Assembly: GCA_913776675.1 (NCBI GenBank) | Contig: CAJYRE010000126.1 | Location: forward strand, 1 to 5,762 | From: Rhizobiaceae bacterium | Lineage (GTDB): Bacteria > Pseudomonadota > Alphaproteobacteria > Rhizobiales > Rhizobiaceae | Direction: 5' to 3' | Length of the DNA stretch: 5,762 bases | Shown here: positions 1 through 5,762 of the stretch, in pieces | Layout of the letters: each line of letters opens with the position of its first letter | How positions within the stretch are numbered: the first letter of the stretch is position 1 | Program-made: the position numbers and the translations under genes | Notes under the pieces: generated by a model | What the model was told of the DNA's origin: nothing | What the model saw: the letters and a program-made list of their open reading frames with translations, nothing else | Databases searched by the model: none

Positions 1-159
1 ATAGCACAAATCCCCCAGGATCAGCCCCAGCCCCATGAAGAATGTCGGTTTGAAACCAGAGCCAAGCGCGCGGGCCACAATGGCGGTCATGCCGGGGCCG
101 GGAATGGCGGCTGCAATAAACAGCGCACCTGCATAGGCAAGAAGGGTGGTGATGGTCAT
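1..159 (-). CDS. LysE/RhtB family translocator, N-terminal 53 residues (truncated by window edge)
   Basis: This is the start of an inner-membrane exporter of the LysE/RhtB family, whose members export amino acids and related small metabolites by a secondary transport mechanism. The visible residues begin MTITTLLAYAGALF and run through a first hydrophobic helix into a PGPGM motif at about residues 20-24, the family's signature at the end of the first membrane segment. A short basic loop (VARALGSGFKPT) and the start of the second helix follow. The ATG is at 157-159, preceded on the minus strand by GAGAGGA, a good ribosome binding site about 6 nt upstream. The frame is open to the window edge, so about three quarters of the protein (family length about 205 aa) is missing. 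It is divergent from another LysE-family gene at 286. The N-termini share the PGP motif but little else, so they are not a recent duplication. Substrate unknown. Confidence 0.85.
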   Translation of the reverse strand, partial: MTITTLLAYAGALFIAAAIPGPGMTAIVARALGSGFKPTFFMGLGLILGDLCY

Positions 160-285
160 GGGGCGTCCTCTCAATGCGGCGAAGCTAATACGAGCGCTTA
201 AAACTTGCAATGGTGACACAATATCGATTGCGAAGGCTGGATGGCTCTGTTTACTGCGGCTCAAAATCACGGATGAAAGTCACCC
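160..285. promoter_or_regulatory. Divergent spacer between two LysE-family genes, probable promoters
   Basis: This 126-bp spacer must hold the promoters of both exporters. On the minus strand a weak sigma70-like pair, TTGCAA and TAGCTT with a 17-nt spacer, precedes the gene at 159. Around 208-234 the tetranucleotide CAAT appears twice and its complement ATTG once (TTGCAATGG, CACAATATCGATTG), which could be a regulator half-site arrangement. LysE-family exporters are often controlled by a LysR- or Lrp-type regulator, but no regulator gene is visible here. No convincing plus-strand promoter was found. The individual boxes are weak matches; only the location of regulation is well supported. Confidence 0.35.
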
Positions 286-918
286 ATGCCCTCCACCGCC
301 TCTCTTGTTGCCTTTGCGCTGATCTGCCTTGGCATGGTGCTCACGCCCGGCCCAAACATGATCTATCTGGTGTCGCGCTCGATCTGTCAGGGGCCGATGG
401 CCGGGCTGATTTCGTTGGGCGGTGTGGCGCTGGGGTTTTTATTTTACATGCTGGCGTCTGCTCTGGGCATCACCGTTCTGGTGATGGCAGTGCCTTATGC
501 TTATGACGCGCTCAAACTGGCCGGTGCCGCCTATCTTGCCTATCTGGCGTGGCAAGCCATCAAGCCCGGCGGACGCTCACCGTTTCAAGTGCGGGATTTA
601 CCAAAAGACAGCCCGAAACGGCTGTTCATCATGGGTCTGGTCACCAATCTGCTCAATCCAAAGGTGGCAGTGCTGTATCTGTCGTTGCTGCCGCAATTTA
701 TTGATCCGGCGCGCGGCAGCGTTCTGAGCCAATTTATTGCGTTGGGGTTGATCCAGATTGCCATCGGTCTCACCGGCAATGGTCTGATTGCGCTGATGGC
801 AGGCTCGATTGCCGCCTTCCTTGGCCGCCGCCCTCTGTGGATGGTGGTGCAGCGCTGGCTGATGGCAACGGTGCTGGCGGCGCTCGCGGTGCGGATGGCA
901 ACCGAGGCGCAGCGTTAA
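286..918 (+). CDS. LysE family translocator (amino acid/metabolite exporter)
   Basis: A complete 210-aa inner-membrane protein of the LysE/RhtB family, close to the usual length of about 205-210 aa. Hydrophobic segments lie near residues 5-21, 40-62, 64-90, 112-135, 146-172 and 184-204, fitting the six hydrophobic segments typical of the family. The signature TPGPNM is at 20-25 and the conserved NLLNPKVAVLYLSLLPQF stretch, which precedes the central membrane part, is at 121-138. The family exports amino acids or related small molecules; the substrate cannot be told from sequence. The start is well constrained: an in-frame TGA at 274-276 lies just upstream and no other start codon intervenes. 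The ribosome binding site is weak (GAAAG about 6 nt upstream). The gene is divergent from another LysE-family gene, and its stop overlaps that of the convergent GNAT gene. Confidence 0.92.
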   Translation: MPSTASLVAFALICLGMVLTPGPNMIYLVSRSICQGPMAGLISLGGVALGFLFYMLASALGITVLVMAVPYAYDALKLAGAAYLAYLAWQAIKPGGRSPFQVRDLPKDSPKRLFIMGLVTNLLNPKVAVLYLSLLPQFIDPARGSVLSQFIALGLIQIAIGLTGNGLIALMAGSIAAFLGRRPLWMVVQRWLMATVLAALAVRMATEAQR

Positions 919-1799
919 AAGTCTGCGAGTGGCGATAACATACCTGCTTCGGCAAGACGGCCTTCTGATCGACCGGATATCATCAGTGAGCAGGTGCTTT
1001 GATAGGTCACCGCATCGCCCTTCCATCCGAGCAGGTCTGTTGGGAAGTGAACTTCAAGATTCTCGCAGAGTGGATTAAGGTTTGACAGGATATCTCTCAA
1101 GGCAGGGATCGTTGGCGCAACAATATCCAGCAGCACAAAACAACTATCTTTCTTCACTTTCCATGCGATCACCGCCTGAAGATCCGGTATGTAGCTGAGC
1201 GTGATCAATGGATCGAGGCTGGCATTAAACAGAAACATTTCCTTTTGACGTACAACAGAAAAACGTTTTGAAACGGGCTGTCTGGTATCAAAGGCTCGTT
1301 TGATGATTACGAGATCCTCTGCCTGCGTAAGGCCAAGCTGACGAGATTGTCCACCGATTGATTTAAAATCGGGCATGGGACCGCAAAATTTGTATTGCGG
1401 CAAGGTTTTGAAGCCGAATTTTTCATAGATTGAAGGTTTGTCGGTGAGAAGCATGCCGGTATCTGAGCCGGACATTTCCGCCCATGAAAAAGCCTCTTGC
1501 ATCAATTCCCGATAAAGCCCTTTGCCGCGAAATTCCGGTCTTACCGCACCCGATTGATATCCAGTGGCGTTGACCCCTTCACCATCAATGATGATCGGCA
1601 TCGAAAAGGCGGAAAAATTGGCAACACACCGCCCGGTATCATCAAAATAGCCAAACGGCATGCTTGACGGATCAAAACCACCAAGTTGCTGAAGGATTCC
1701 AATATCGATTCCGAATATGTCCTGTAGAAGTTTGCTCAGCCCCTGAAGACTTGCCGGATCATCGAAGTAGTTTTTTCGAAATGTCAGGCCTTCAAGCAT
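915..1799 (-). CDS. GNAT family N-acetyltransferase
   Basis: A 294-aa protein with an N-terminal Gcn5-related acetyltransferase domain, which transfers acetyl from acetyl-CoA to an amine. The acetyl-CoA pyrophosphate loop is at about residues 85-97: AVRPEFRGKGLYREL, with R91 and G94 of the R/Q-x-x-G-x-G/A motif but Tyr in place of the last small residue. A typical motif B (SIYEKFGFKTLP) is at 123-134. The remaining 155 or so residues are not explained by one GNAT fold and may be a degenerate second GNAT-like half; the substrate is unknown. The frame extends 15 codons upstream to 1844, but ATG at 1797-1799 is chosen because it has an AAGGAAG ribosome binding site and avoids overlapping dut. 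It lies 10 nt after the dut stop, so probably in one transcript. Sampled GC (about 46%) is clearly below dut and prfC (60% or more), hinting at acquisition by transfer. Confidence 0.85.
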   Translation of the reverse strand: MLEGLTFRKNYFDDPASLQGLSKLLQDIFGIDIGILQQLGGFDPSSMPFGYFDDTGRCVANFSAFSMPIIIDGEGVNATGYQSGAVRPEFRGKGLYRELMQEAFSWAEMSGSDTGMLLTDKPSIYEKFGFKTLPQYKFCGPMPDFKSIGGQSRQLGLTQAEDLVIIKRAFDTRQPVSKRFSVVRQKEMFLFNASLDPLITLSYIPDLQAVIAWKVKKDSCFVLLDIVAPTIPALRDILSNLNPLCENLEVHFPTDLLGWKGDAVTYQSTCSLMISGRSEGRLAEAGMLSPLADF

Positions 1800-1803
1800 C
1801 GCA

Positions 1804-1810
1804 CTTCCTT
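1804..1810 (-). promoter_or_regulatory. Ribosome binding site of the GNAT gene, decides the start
   Basis: On the minus strand AAGGAAG occupies this stretch, with its AGGA core 6 nt before ATG at 1797-1799. It touches the TGA stop of dut (1810-1812), so ribosomes finishing dut are released onto it, a layout that favours translational coupling. The alternative start at 1844 would lie inside dut and is not needed. Confidence 0.65.
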
Positions 1811-2274
1811 CAAACGCCGGTCGAGCCAAACCCACCGGTGCCACGCAATGTGTCCGACGTTTCCGTCACCTCAGCCACCACCATTTGCGTCACAGGCGCA
1901 ATCACCATTTGGGCAATGCGCATGCCACGGGTGATGGTGAAATCCTCTTCACCCAGATTGATCAGCAGCACCTTCACCTCGCCGCGATAATCGCTGTCGA
2001 TGGTGCCGGGGGTGTTGAGGCAGGTGATGCCGTTTTTGAAGGCTAGGCCGGAGCGGGGGCGGATTTGTGCTTCAAACCCTTGGGGGATTTCCATGATCAG
2101 CCCGGTTGGCACCAGCGCGCGTTGTCCCGGCGCAAGGGTCAGGGGGGCAGCTTCCAGCACGGCGGCGCGCAGGTCCATGCCAGCGGAGCCTGCGGTTTCA
2201 TAGGCGGGCAAATCCAGCCCATCACCATGGGGAAGGCGCTTGAGGAGCAGGCGAGGGGAGGCGGTGTCGTGCAT
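1810..2274 (-). CDS. dut: dUTP diphosphatase (dUTPase), trimeric type
   Basis: Hydrolyses dUTP to dUMP and pyrophosphate in the cytoplasm, keeping uracil out of DNA and feeding thymidylate synthesis. At 154 aa it has the normal length for the homotrimeric family, and all five conserved motifs are present in order: motif 1 [10 protein letters not shown] (28-37), motif 2 [12 protein letters not shown] (72-83), motif 3 [14 protein letters not shown] (87-100), motif 4 [13 protein letters not shown] (116-128) and the C-terminal glycine-rich motif 5 [10 protein letters not shown] (144-153). D93 fits the catalytic aspartate and Y96 the tyrosine that excludes ribose; motif 5 closes over the nucleotide in trans within the trimer. 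The ATG is preceded by AAAGGAT about 6 nt upstream. It is divergent from prfC and is followed after 10 nt by the GNAT gene. Identification is secure. Confidence 0.97.
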   Translation of the reverse strand: MHDTASPRLLLKRLPHGDGLDLPAYETAGSAGMDLRAAVLEAAPLTLAPGQRALVPTGLIMEIPQGFEAQIRPRSGLAFKNGITCLNTPGTIDSDYRGEVKVLLINLGEEDFTITRGMRIAQMVIAPVTQMVVAEVTETSDTLRGTGGFGSTGV

Positions 2275-2357
2275 GGCTTATCCTTTGTTTGCGGATGTCA
2301 ATTGCATATTGAGCGCCAAAACGCTAGATAACCGGCCAGTTAACAGGAATTCCTCAT
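2275..2357. promoter_or_regulatory. Divergent dut/prfC promoter region with prfC ribosome binding site
   Basis: The 83-bp gap between the starts of dut and prfC must carry both promoters. Toward prfC, TTGCAT at 2302-2307 and CTAGAT at 2324-2329 (16-nt spacer) form a weak sigma70-like pair; the -10 resembles the CTATAT-type box common in alphaproteobacteria. The prfC ribosome binding site AGGA (2345-2348) is part of a perfect 10-bp palindrome AGGAATTCCT (2345-2354) just before the ATG. Such a loopless palindrome cannot fold well on one RNA, so I do not propose a regulatory hairpin. Promoter boxes are tentative. Confidence 0.35.
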
Positions 2358-3941
2358 ATGGTCGAAACGCTCGCAGAGGCGGTCTCCCGCCGCCGCACCT
2401 TCGCTATTATTGCGCACCCGGACGCCGGGAAAACCACGCTGACTGAAAAACTGCTGTTGTTCGGCGGTGCCATTCAGTTGGCCGGTGAAGTCAAAGCCAA
2501 GAAAGATCGCATCCAGACCCGCTCGGACTGGATGAAGATCGAGCGTGAGCGCGGCATCTCGGTGGTCACCTCGGTGATGACCTTTGAATATGAAGGCAAT
2601 GTTTTCAATATTCTCGATACTCCCGGTCACGAAGACTTTGCCGATGATACCTATCGCACCCTGACGGCTGTGGATGCGGCCGTGATGGTCATCGATGCCG
2701 CCAAGGGTATCGAGCCGCGGACGCTGAAACTGTTCGAAGTCTGCCGCATGCGGGATATTCCGATCATCACCTTCGTCAACAAGATGGACCGCGAAAGCCG
2801 GGACATTTTTGAAATTCTCGATGAGGTGGAAGAAAAGCTGGCGCTGGATACGGCTCCCATCACCTGGCCGGTGGGCCGCTCCAAAAGCTTCTGTGGTTCC
2901 TACAATCTGGTTGAGAACAGCTTCCGTGGTTCTGACAAGCAGGTGGATGCAGAGGTTGTGAATGGTCCGCAGGCGGTGGCTCAAAACCTGCCTGAAAACG
3001 AGCGCCAAAGCTTTGTGGATGAGCTGGAACTGGCGCAGGAAGCTTGCCGTCCGTTTGACAAACAGGCATTTCTGGAAGGCCATCTGACCCCGGTGTTCTT
3101 TGGCTCGGCGCTGCGCAATTTTGGTGTGCGCGATCTGATCAATGCCTTGGGCGAATTTGCCCCGCCGCCGCGCGATCAGGTGGCGGATGTGCGCAAGGTT
3201 CACGCTGCTGAAGAGAAGATGACTGCTTTTGTCTTCAAGATTCAGGCCAATATGGACCCCAACCACCGCGACCGCATTGCCTTTGCCCGCATTTGCTCCG
3301 GCAAGCTCGAGCGCGGCATGAAGGCGCGGCTGGCCCGCACCGGCAAGCTGATGGGCCTGACTGCGCCGCAGTTCTTCTTTGCCTCGCAACGGCAATTGGC
3401 CGACACCGCCTTTGCGGGCGATGTGGTGGGCATTCCCAACCACGGCACCTTGCGCATTGGCGATACGCTGACCGAAGGCGAAGCGCTGGTGTTTCAGGGC
3501 GTTCCCAATTTCTCGCCGGAAATTCTGCGCCGTGTGCGCCTAGAAGATGCGATGAAGGCCAAGAAGCTGAAGGAAGCGCTTCAGCAGATGGCCGAAGAGG
3601 GCGTGGTGCAGCTGTTTTCGCCAGAAGATGGCTCACCAGCTATCGTTGGTGTGGTGGGAGCCTTGCAGCTAGATGTTTTGAAAGAACGCCTATCGGGGGA
3701 ATATACTCTGCCGGTGTCGTTTGAAATGTCGCGCTTTTCGGTTTGCCGCTGGATTTCGTCTGATCAGCCGGGCGAGCTGGACAAATTCATGGCAGCCCGG
3801 CGTGGTGACATTTGCCGCGATCTGGATGGCGATCCGGTGTTTCTGGCGCAGGACGCTTTCTCCTTGCGTTACGAATCGGAGCGCTATCCGGCGATCAAAA
3901 TGGTTGCCATCAAGGAATATCACGTCGCCAAAGCGGCGTGA
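2358..3941 (+). CDS. prfC: Peptide chain release factor 3 (RF3)
   Basis: A translational GTPase that removes RF1 or RF2 from the ribosome after peptide release. The 527-aa length matches the family (529 in E. coli). The G domain is complete: G1 AHPDAGKTTLTE (19-30), the switch I segment ERERGISVVTSVMTF (62-76), G3 DTPGHEDF (87-94), G4 NKMD (141-144) and the RF3-typical TWPVG segment near 170. Beta-barrel domain II follows from roughly residue 285 (FVFKIQANMDPNHRDRIAFARICSG), then an EF-G-domain-III-like C-terminal part containing EGVVQLF and GALQLDVLKERL. ATG at 2358 has AGGA about 9 nt upstream. RF3 separates from EF-G by length and by its ERERGISV and QANMDP signatures. The last seven residues (YHVAKAA) are encoded inside a 25-bp repeat that recurs at the end of otsA, so this tail may have been reshaped. 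Confidence 0.97.
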   Translation: MVETLAEAVSRRRTFAIIAHPDAGKTTLTEKLLLFGGAIQLAGEVKAKKDRIQTRSDWMKIERERGISVVTSVMTFEYEGNVFNILDTPGHEDFADDTYRTLTAVDAAVMVIDAAKGIEPRTLKLFEVCRMRDIPIITFVNKMDRESRDIFEILDEVEEKLALDTAPITWPVGRSKSFCGSYNLVENSFRGSDKQVDAEVVNGPQAVAQNLPENERQSFVDELELAQEACRPFDKQAFLEGHLTPVFFGSALRNFGVRDLINALGEFAPPPRDQVADVRKVHAAEEKMTAFVFKIQANMDPNHRDRIAFARICSGKLERGMKARLARTGKLMGLTAPQFFFASQRQLADTAFAGDVVGIPNHGTLRIGDTLTEGEALVFQGVPNFSPEILRRVRLEDAMKAKKLKEALQQMAEEGVVQLFSPEDGSPAIVGVVGALQLDVLKERLSGEYTLPVSFEMSRFSVCRWISSDQPGELDKFMAARRGDICRDLDGDPVFLAQDAFSLRYESERYPAIKMVAIKEYHVAKAA

Positions 3942-3942
3942 T
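3918..3942 (+). repeat. 25-bp direct repeat, copy 1, hairpin-forming, overlapping the prfC stop
   Basis: Identical over 25 bp to 4121-4145 and in the same orientation, 203 bp apart; the match ends abruptly on both sides. The sequence is a near-perfect palindrome: ATCACGTCGC (3919-3928) pairs with GCGGCGTGAT (3933-3942) across a CAAA loop, 10 pairs including one T.G wobble. It encodes the prfC C-terminus YHVAKAA and its TGA. On the opposite RNA the wobble becomes an A.C mismatch, so the hairpin is stronger in prfC mRNA. No T-run follows, so it is not a canonical intrinsic terminator but could protect the 3' end. Confidence 0.9.
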
Positions 3943-3980
3943 ATTGCTCAGGTTATTGACGAGCCTCTCGCTCGACGTTT

Positions 3981-4085
3981 CGTCACCCTCGGGCTTGTCC
4001 CGAGGGTCTGCTGTCGCCGAATAAGCAATTGACGTGATTGAAAAATTGCCGTGGTTAGATGCTCGGCACAAGGACGAGCATGACG
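3981..4085. repeat. RIME-like palindromic intergenic element (two inverted hairpin arms)
   Basis: Two 29-bp arms lie in inverted orientation, 3981-4009 and 4057-4085, separated by 47 bp. Reverse-complementing the second gives 22 of 29 identities with the first, starting CGTCA and ending TCT. Each arm is a hairpin: ACCCTCGGG/CCCGAGGGT around CTTGT at 3985-4007, and ATGCTCG plus an outlying C/G pair around ACAAG at 4059-4081. The two loops are complementary. Six of the seven arm differences make three compensated pairs. A roughly 105-bp intergenic element with two large palindromes fits the description of RIME1 elements in Rhizobium and relatives; the naming rests on memory of that architecture, not on a search. 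The 8-bp words CTCGACGT (3971-3978) and ACGTCGAG (4083-4090) extend the inverted symmetry outward. No coding capacity is seen. Confidence 0.7.
3985..4007. terminator. Strong GC-rich hairpin downstream of prfC, possible transcript 3' end
   Basis: A perfect 9-bp stem (ACCCTCGGG with CCCGAGGGT) closes a CTTGT loop 44 bp after the prfC stop. It is the most stable hairpin in the spacer and belongs to the RIME-like element. It sits between convergent genes and could limit read-through from either side, but there is no T-tract on either strand, so intrinsic termination is only a possibility; mRNA 3'-end stabilisation is equally likely. Confidence 0.3.
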
Positions 4086-4120
4086 TCGAGGCGGTGGGAA
4101 GCCTTGTGAACAGTTTGACG

Positions 4121-4145
4121 TATCACGTCGCCAAAGCGGCGTGAT
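4121..4145 (+). repeat. 25-bp direct repeat, copy 2, hairpin-forming, overlapping the otsA stop
   Basis: Exact second copy of 3918-3942. Its hairpin arms are 4122-4131 and 4136-4145 around a CAAA loop. On the minus strand it encodes the final otsA codons (DHAALAT) and the TGA at 4123-4125. The same DNA therefore supplies a C-terminus to prfC on one strand and to otsA on the other. Confidence 0.9.
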
Positions 4146-5532
4146 CTTCCGTTTCTGGCAGGTGGGTGAGGTCATCCATAAAGCTGTTGCACCAGTCGGT
4201 GACATCGTGGACCTGCAAATGGTCCATCATCTTTTGCCAGCGTTCTTTCCGCTCGTCCAAGGGCATGGAAAGGGCGCGGGCAATCGCGTTTGCCACGCCC
4301 TCAATGTCGTAAGGATTGACCAGAAGCGCGCTGTGCAGCTCACGCGCCGCCCCGGCAAAGCGTGAGAGGATCAGCACACCCGGATCCTCAGGGTTTTGGG
4401 CGGCGACATATTCTTTGGCCACCAGATTCATGCCATCGCGCATTGGCGTGACAAGACCCACTTTGGCAATGCGATAAAGCCCGGCCAGCACGGGTCGGGC
4501 CACAGAGCGGGTCATATAGCGGATTGGCACCCAGTCCACGGTGCCCAGCTCGCCATTGACCCGTCCGGCCTGCTCGGCCACCACCCGCTGCATGGCCTCA
4601 TATTCCGGCACTTCCGAGCGGGATTTCGGGGTGATTTGCAGATAGGACACCTTGCCCTGATAGGATGGATTGGCAAGGATAAACCGCTCATAGGCATCTA
4701 GTCGCTGGGTGATGCCCTTGGAATAATCCAGCCGATCCACACCAATCACCAGTTCATGCCCGGCAAGGCTGGTGGCGGCTTTCTTGACCATGGCATTGTT
4801 CAGCGCCCGCTTGGCGTAAGCCGCAAACACATCGGTTTCGATGCTGATCGGATAGGCCCCGGTTCTGAAAATCCGATTGTAGGATTTGAAGTAGCCACCC
4901 GGAAGCGTTTCACCAAAGCCTTCGCGCACCAGTGCGCCGACAAAATTGGCCAGATCGTAATCGGTCTGAAAACCCACCAGATCGTATTGCGCAAGTCCTT
5001 CAATGATTTTGTCATAAACTGGCATGGCCAACAGCACATCGGCGGGCGGCAGCGGAATATGCAGGAAAAAGCCGATGCGGTTTTTAACCCCCATCAACCG
5101 CAGCTCATTGGCCAGCGGAATCAGGTGATAATCCTGCACCCAGATTACATCATCCGGCTCCAACATCGGTGCAAGGCGTTGGGCAAAAAAGCGGTTAACG
5201 CGAAAATAGCCGGTCATTTCACGCCGGCCATATTCAGCAAGATCAAGGCGATAATGAAAGGTGGGCCATAAAACCCGATTGGCAAACCCGTGGTAATATT
5301 CCTCGACATCGCGGTCGGTCAGGTCGGTCAGCGCATAGGTGATTTTGCCATCGACAATGGTGGTGAGGTGTGAGGTTTCCTCATCGCCGCTGGATTTGCC
5401 AGACCAGCCCATCCAGATGCCACCGCGCTCTCTCAAGGCCGCCTGAAGCGCCACAGCAAGCCCGCCTGCGGGGGCTGCCTTACCCTTTTCCGGCACGGGA
5501 ACGCGGTTGGAAACAACAATCAGTCGGCTCAT
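4123..5532 (-). CDS. otsA: Trehalose-6-phosphate synthase (alpha,alpha-trehalose-phosphate synthase, UDP-forming)
   Basis: A cytoplasmic GT20 glycosyltransferase that joins glucose from UDP-glucose to glucose-6-phosphate, giving trehalose-6-phosphate, the first step of the OtsA-OtsB route to the osmo- and stress-protectant trehalose. The 469-aa protein is near the E. coli length (474). Motifs in order: SNRVPVPE (8-15), AGGLAVAL (22-29), WMGWSGKS (40-47), [11 protein letters not shown] (85-95), [10 protein letters not shown] (131-140), FLHIPLPP (156-163), [10 protein letters not shown] (264-273) with the phosphate-binding Arg and Lys, and [12 protein letters not shown] (365-376), which holds the acidic residues contacting UDP-glucose. 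ATG at 5530-5532 overlaps the otsB stop as ATGA, and AAGGAAG lies about 7 nt upstream inside otsB, so translation is probably coupled. The last seven codons lie in the 25-bp repeat shared with prfC. Confidence 0.96.
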   Translation of the reverse strand: MSRLIVVSNRVPVPEKGKAAPAGGLAVALQAALRERGGIWMGWSGKSSGDEETSHLTTIVDGKITYALTDLTDRDVEEYYHGFANRVLWPTFHYRLDLAEYGRREMTGYFRVNRFFAQRLAPMLEPDDVIWVQDYHLIPLANELRLMGVKNRIGFFLHIPLPPADVLLAMPVYDKIIEGLAQYDLVGFQTDYDLANFVGALVREGFGETLPGGYFKSYNRIFRTGAYPISIETDVFAAYAKRALNNAMVKKAATSLAGHELVIGVDRLDYSKGITQRLDAYERFILANPSYQGKVSYLQITPKSRSEVPEYEAMQRVVAEQAGRVNGELGTVDWVPIRYMTRSVARPVLAGLYRIAKVGLVTPMRDGMNLVAKEYVAAQNPEDPGVLILSRFAGAARELHSALLVNPYDIEGVANAIARALSMPLDERKERWQKMMDHLQVHDVTDWCNSFMDDLTHLPETEDHAALAT

Positions 5533-5762
5533 CTGAATCTTCCTTGTTCATCATCGGGCTTGCCTTGCACCAGTGTGGCCAGCATATCGCGCACCACGTG
5601 CGGGCTATTCATCCTGTGTATTGCTTCTGTGGGGGCCGGTGCGCCAACGCGGATCGATACGCCACCCAGCCTGTTGGCGGCGGCAAACAGGGACTCGTCG
5701 GTCACATCGTCACCCCATGCCACAGGAACACGCCCCGCAAAGGGCGGCATTGCCATGTAAGC
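5529..5762 (-). CDS. otsB: Trehalose-6-phosphate phosphatase, C-terminal part (truncated by window edge)
   Basis: The last 77 residues of a HAD-superfamily phosphatase that removes phosphate from trehalose-6-phosphate to release trehalose. The decisive motif is [38 protein letters not shown] is the HAD acidic motif that binds catalytic Mg2+ and is typical of OtsB. The frame stays open to the window edge, reading Ala-Tyr before the Met at 5754-5756, so that Met is internal and not a start. About two thirds of the gene, including the nucleophile DxD motif, is outside. It is the upstream gene of an otsBA operon, with a 4-nt ATGA overlap into otsA. Some OtsB homologues are fused to other domains, which cannot be judged here. 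Confidence 0.93.
   Translation of the reverse strand, partial: AYMAMPPFAGRVPVAWGDDVTDESLFAAANRLGGVSIRVGAPAPTEAIHRMNSPHVVRDMLATLVQGKPDDEQGRFR

Noticed and set aside
598..1026. A 142-codon minus-strand frame bridging the LysE and GNAT gene ends
   Set aside because: It overlaps two well-supported genes in the wrong frame and its translation is Arg/His-rich low-complexity sequence.
1800..1844. Fifteen-codon upstream extension of the GNAT gene
   Set aside because: It would overlap the conserved end of dut, while the ATG at 1797-1799 has a strong ribosome binding site at the right distance.
2345..2354. Perfect palindrome AGGAATTCCT at the prfC ribosome binding site as an operator or translational switch
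   Set aside because: A loopless 10-bp palindrome cannot form a stable hairpin in one RNA and is short enough to arise by chance; no second copy is seen near dut.
2340..3443. A 367-codon open frame antisense to prfC
   Set aside because: It lies almost wholly within prfC on the opposite strand, its translation is rich in His, Arg and Gln with no recognisable domain, and it is the expected by-product of codon bias in a GC-rich gene.
4025..4049. Inverted repeat GCAATT/AATTGC in the middle of the RIME-like element
   Set aside because: A 6-bp AT-rich stem with a 13-nt loop is unlikely to be stable; it may be only spacer sequence between the two strong hairpins.
3943..4120. Possible CRISPR repeat-spacer unit, because two identical 25-bp repeats flank an interval
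   Set aside because: Only two copies occur, the interval is 178 bp rather than 30-40, both copies are coding, and no cas gene is nearby.
3956..4120. The word TTGACG at 3956, 4029 and 4115 as a repeated regulatory site or -35 box
   Set aside because: Spacing is irregular, no -10 boxes follow at a suitable distance, and a 6-bp word occurring three times in 165 bp is weak evidence.
4756..5271. A 171-codon open frame antisense to otsA
   Set aside because: It is fully contained in the strongly supported otsA gene, with a His/Gln/Arg-rich composition and no family resemblance; a shadow frame.

Overview
The window looks like ordinary chromosomal DNA from an alphaproteobacterium, most likely Rhizobiaceae (Agrobacterium/Allorhizobium/Rhizobium type). 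Three things point there: moderately high GC in the core genes, an otsBA trehalose operon, and an intergenic element built from two CTCGG/CCGAG-type palindromes, resembling the RIME elements described in rhizobia. The genus is an inference; no rRNA or other marker gene is present.

Layout. Positions 1-159 (minus) hold the start of a LysE/RhtB-family exporter cut by the window edge. A 126-bp divergent spacer separates it from a second, complete LysE-family gene at 286-918 (plus). That gene meets a GNAT acetyltransferase (915-1799, minus) tail to tail, the two stops sharing TTAA. The GNAT gene lies 10 nt downstream of dut (1810-2274, minus), apparently in one transcription unit, and is visibly AT-richer than its neighbours. 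An 83-bp divergent spacer separates dut from prfC (2358-3941, plus), peptide chain release factor 3. After prfC comes a 181-bp non-coding stretch (3942-4122). Beyond it lie otsA (4123-5532, minus) and the 3' end of otsB (5529-5762, minus), overlapping by ATGA as a translationally coupled trehalose operon.

Functions. dut protects DNA from uracil and supplies dUMP. prfC recycles RF1/RF2 at termination. otsBA makes trehalose from UDP-glucose and glucose-6-phosphate. The LysE-type proteins are probable amino-acid or metabolite exporters. Apart from the otsBA pair and the dut-GNAT tandem, the genes share no evident pathway.

The most interesting structure is the prfC/otsA junction. A perfect 25-bp direct repeat, itself a near-perfect hairpin, occurs at 3918-3942 and 4121-4145. 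The first copy encodes the last codons of prfC and the second, read on the other strand, encodes the last codons of otsA. Between the copies lies a 105-bp RIME-like element (3981-4085) whose two inverted arms each form a hairpin. Of their seven differences, six form three compensated base pairs. This suggests that the genes once overlapped tail to tail through one shared copy and were separated by an insertion or duplication. I see no defence system, CRISPR array, RNA gene, phage gene or other candidate for a new multi-gene system.
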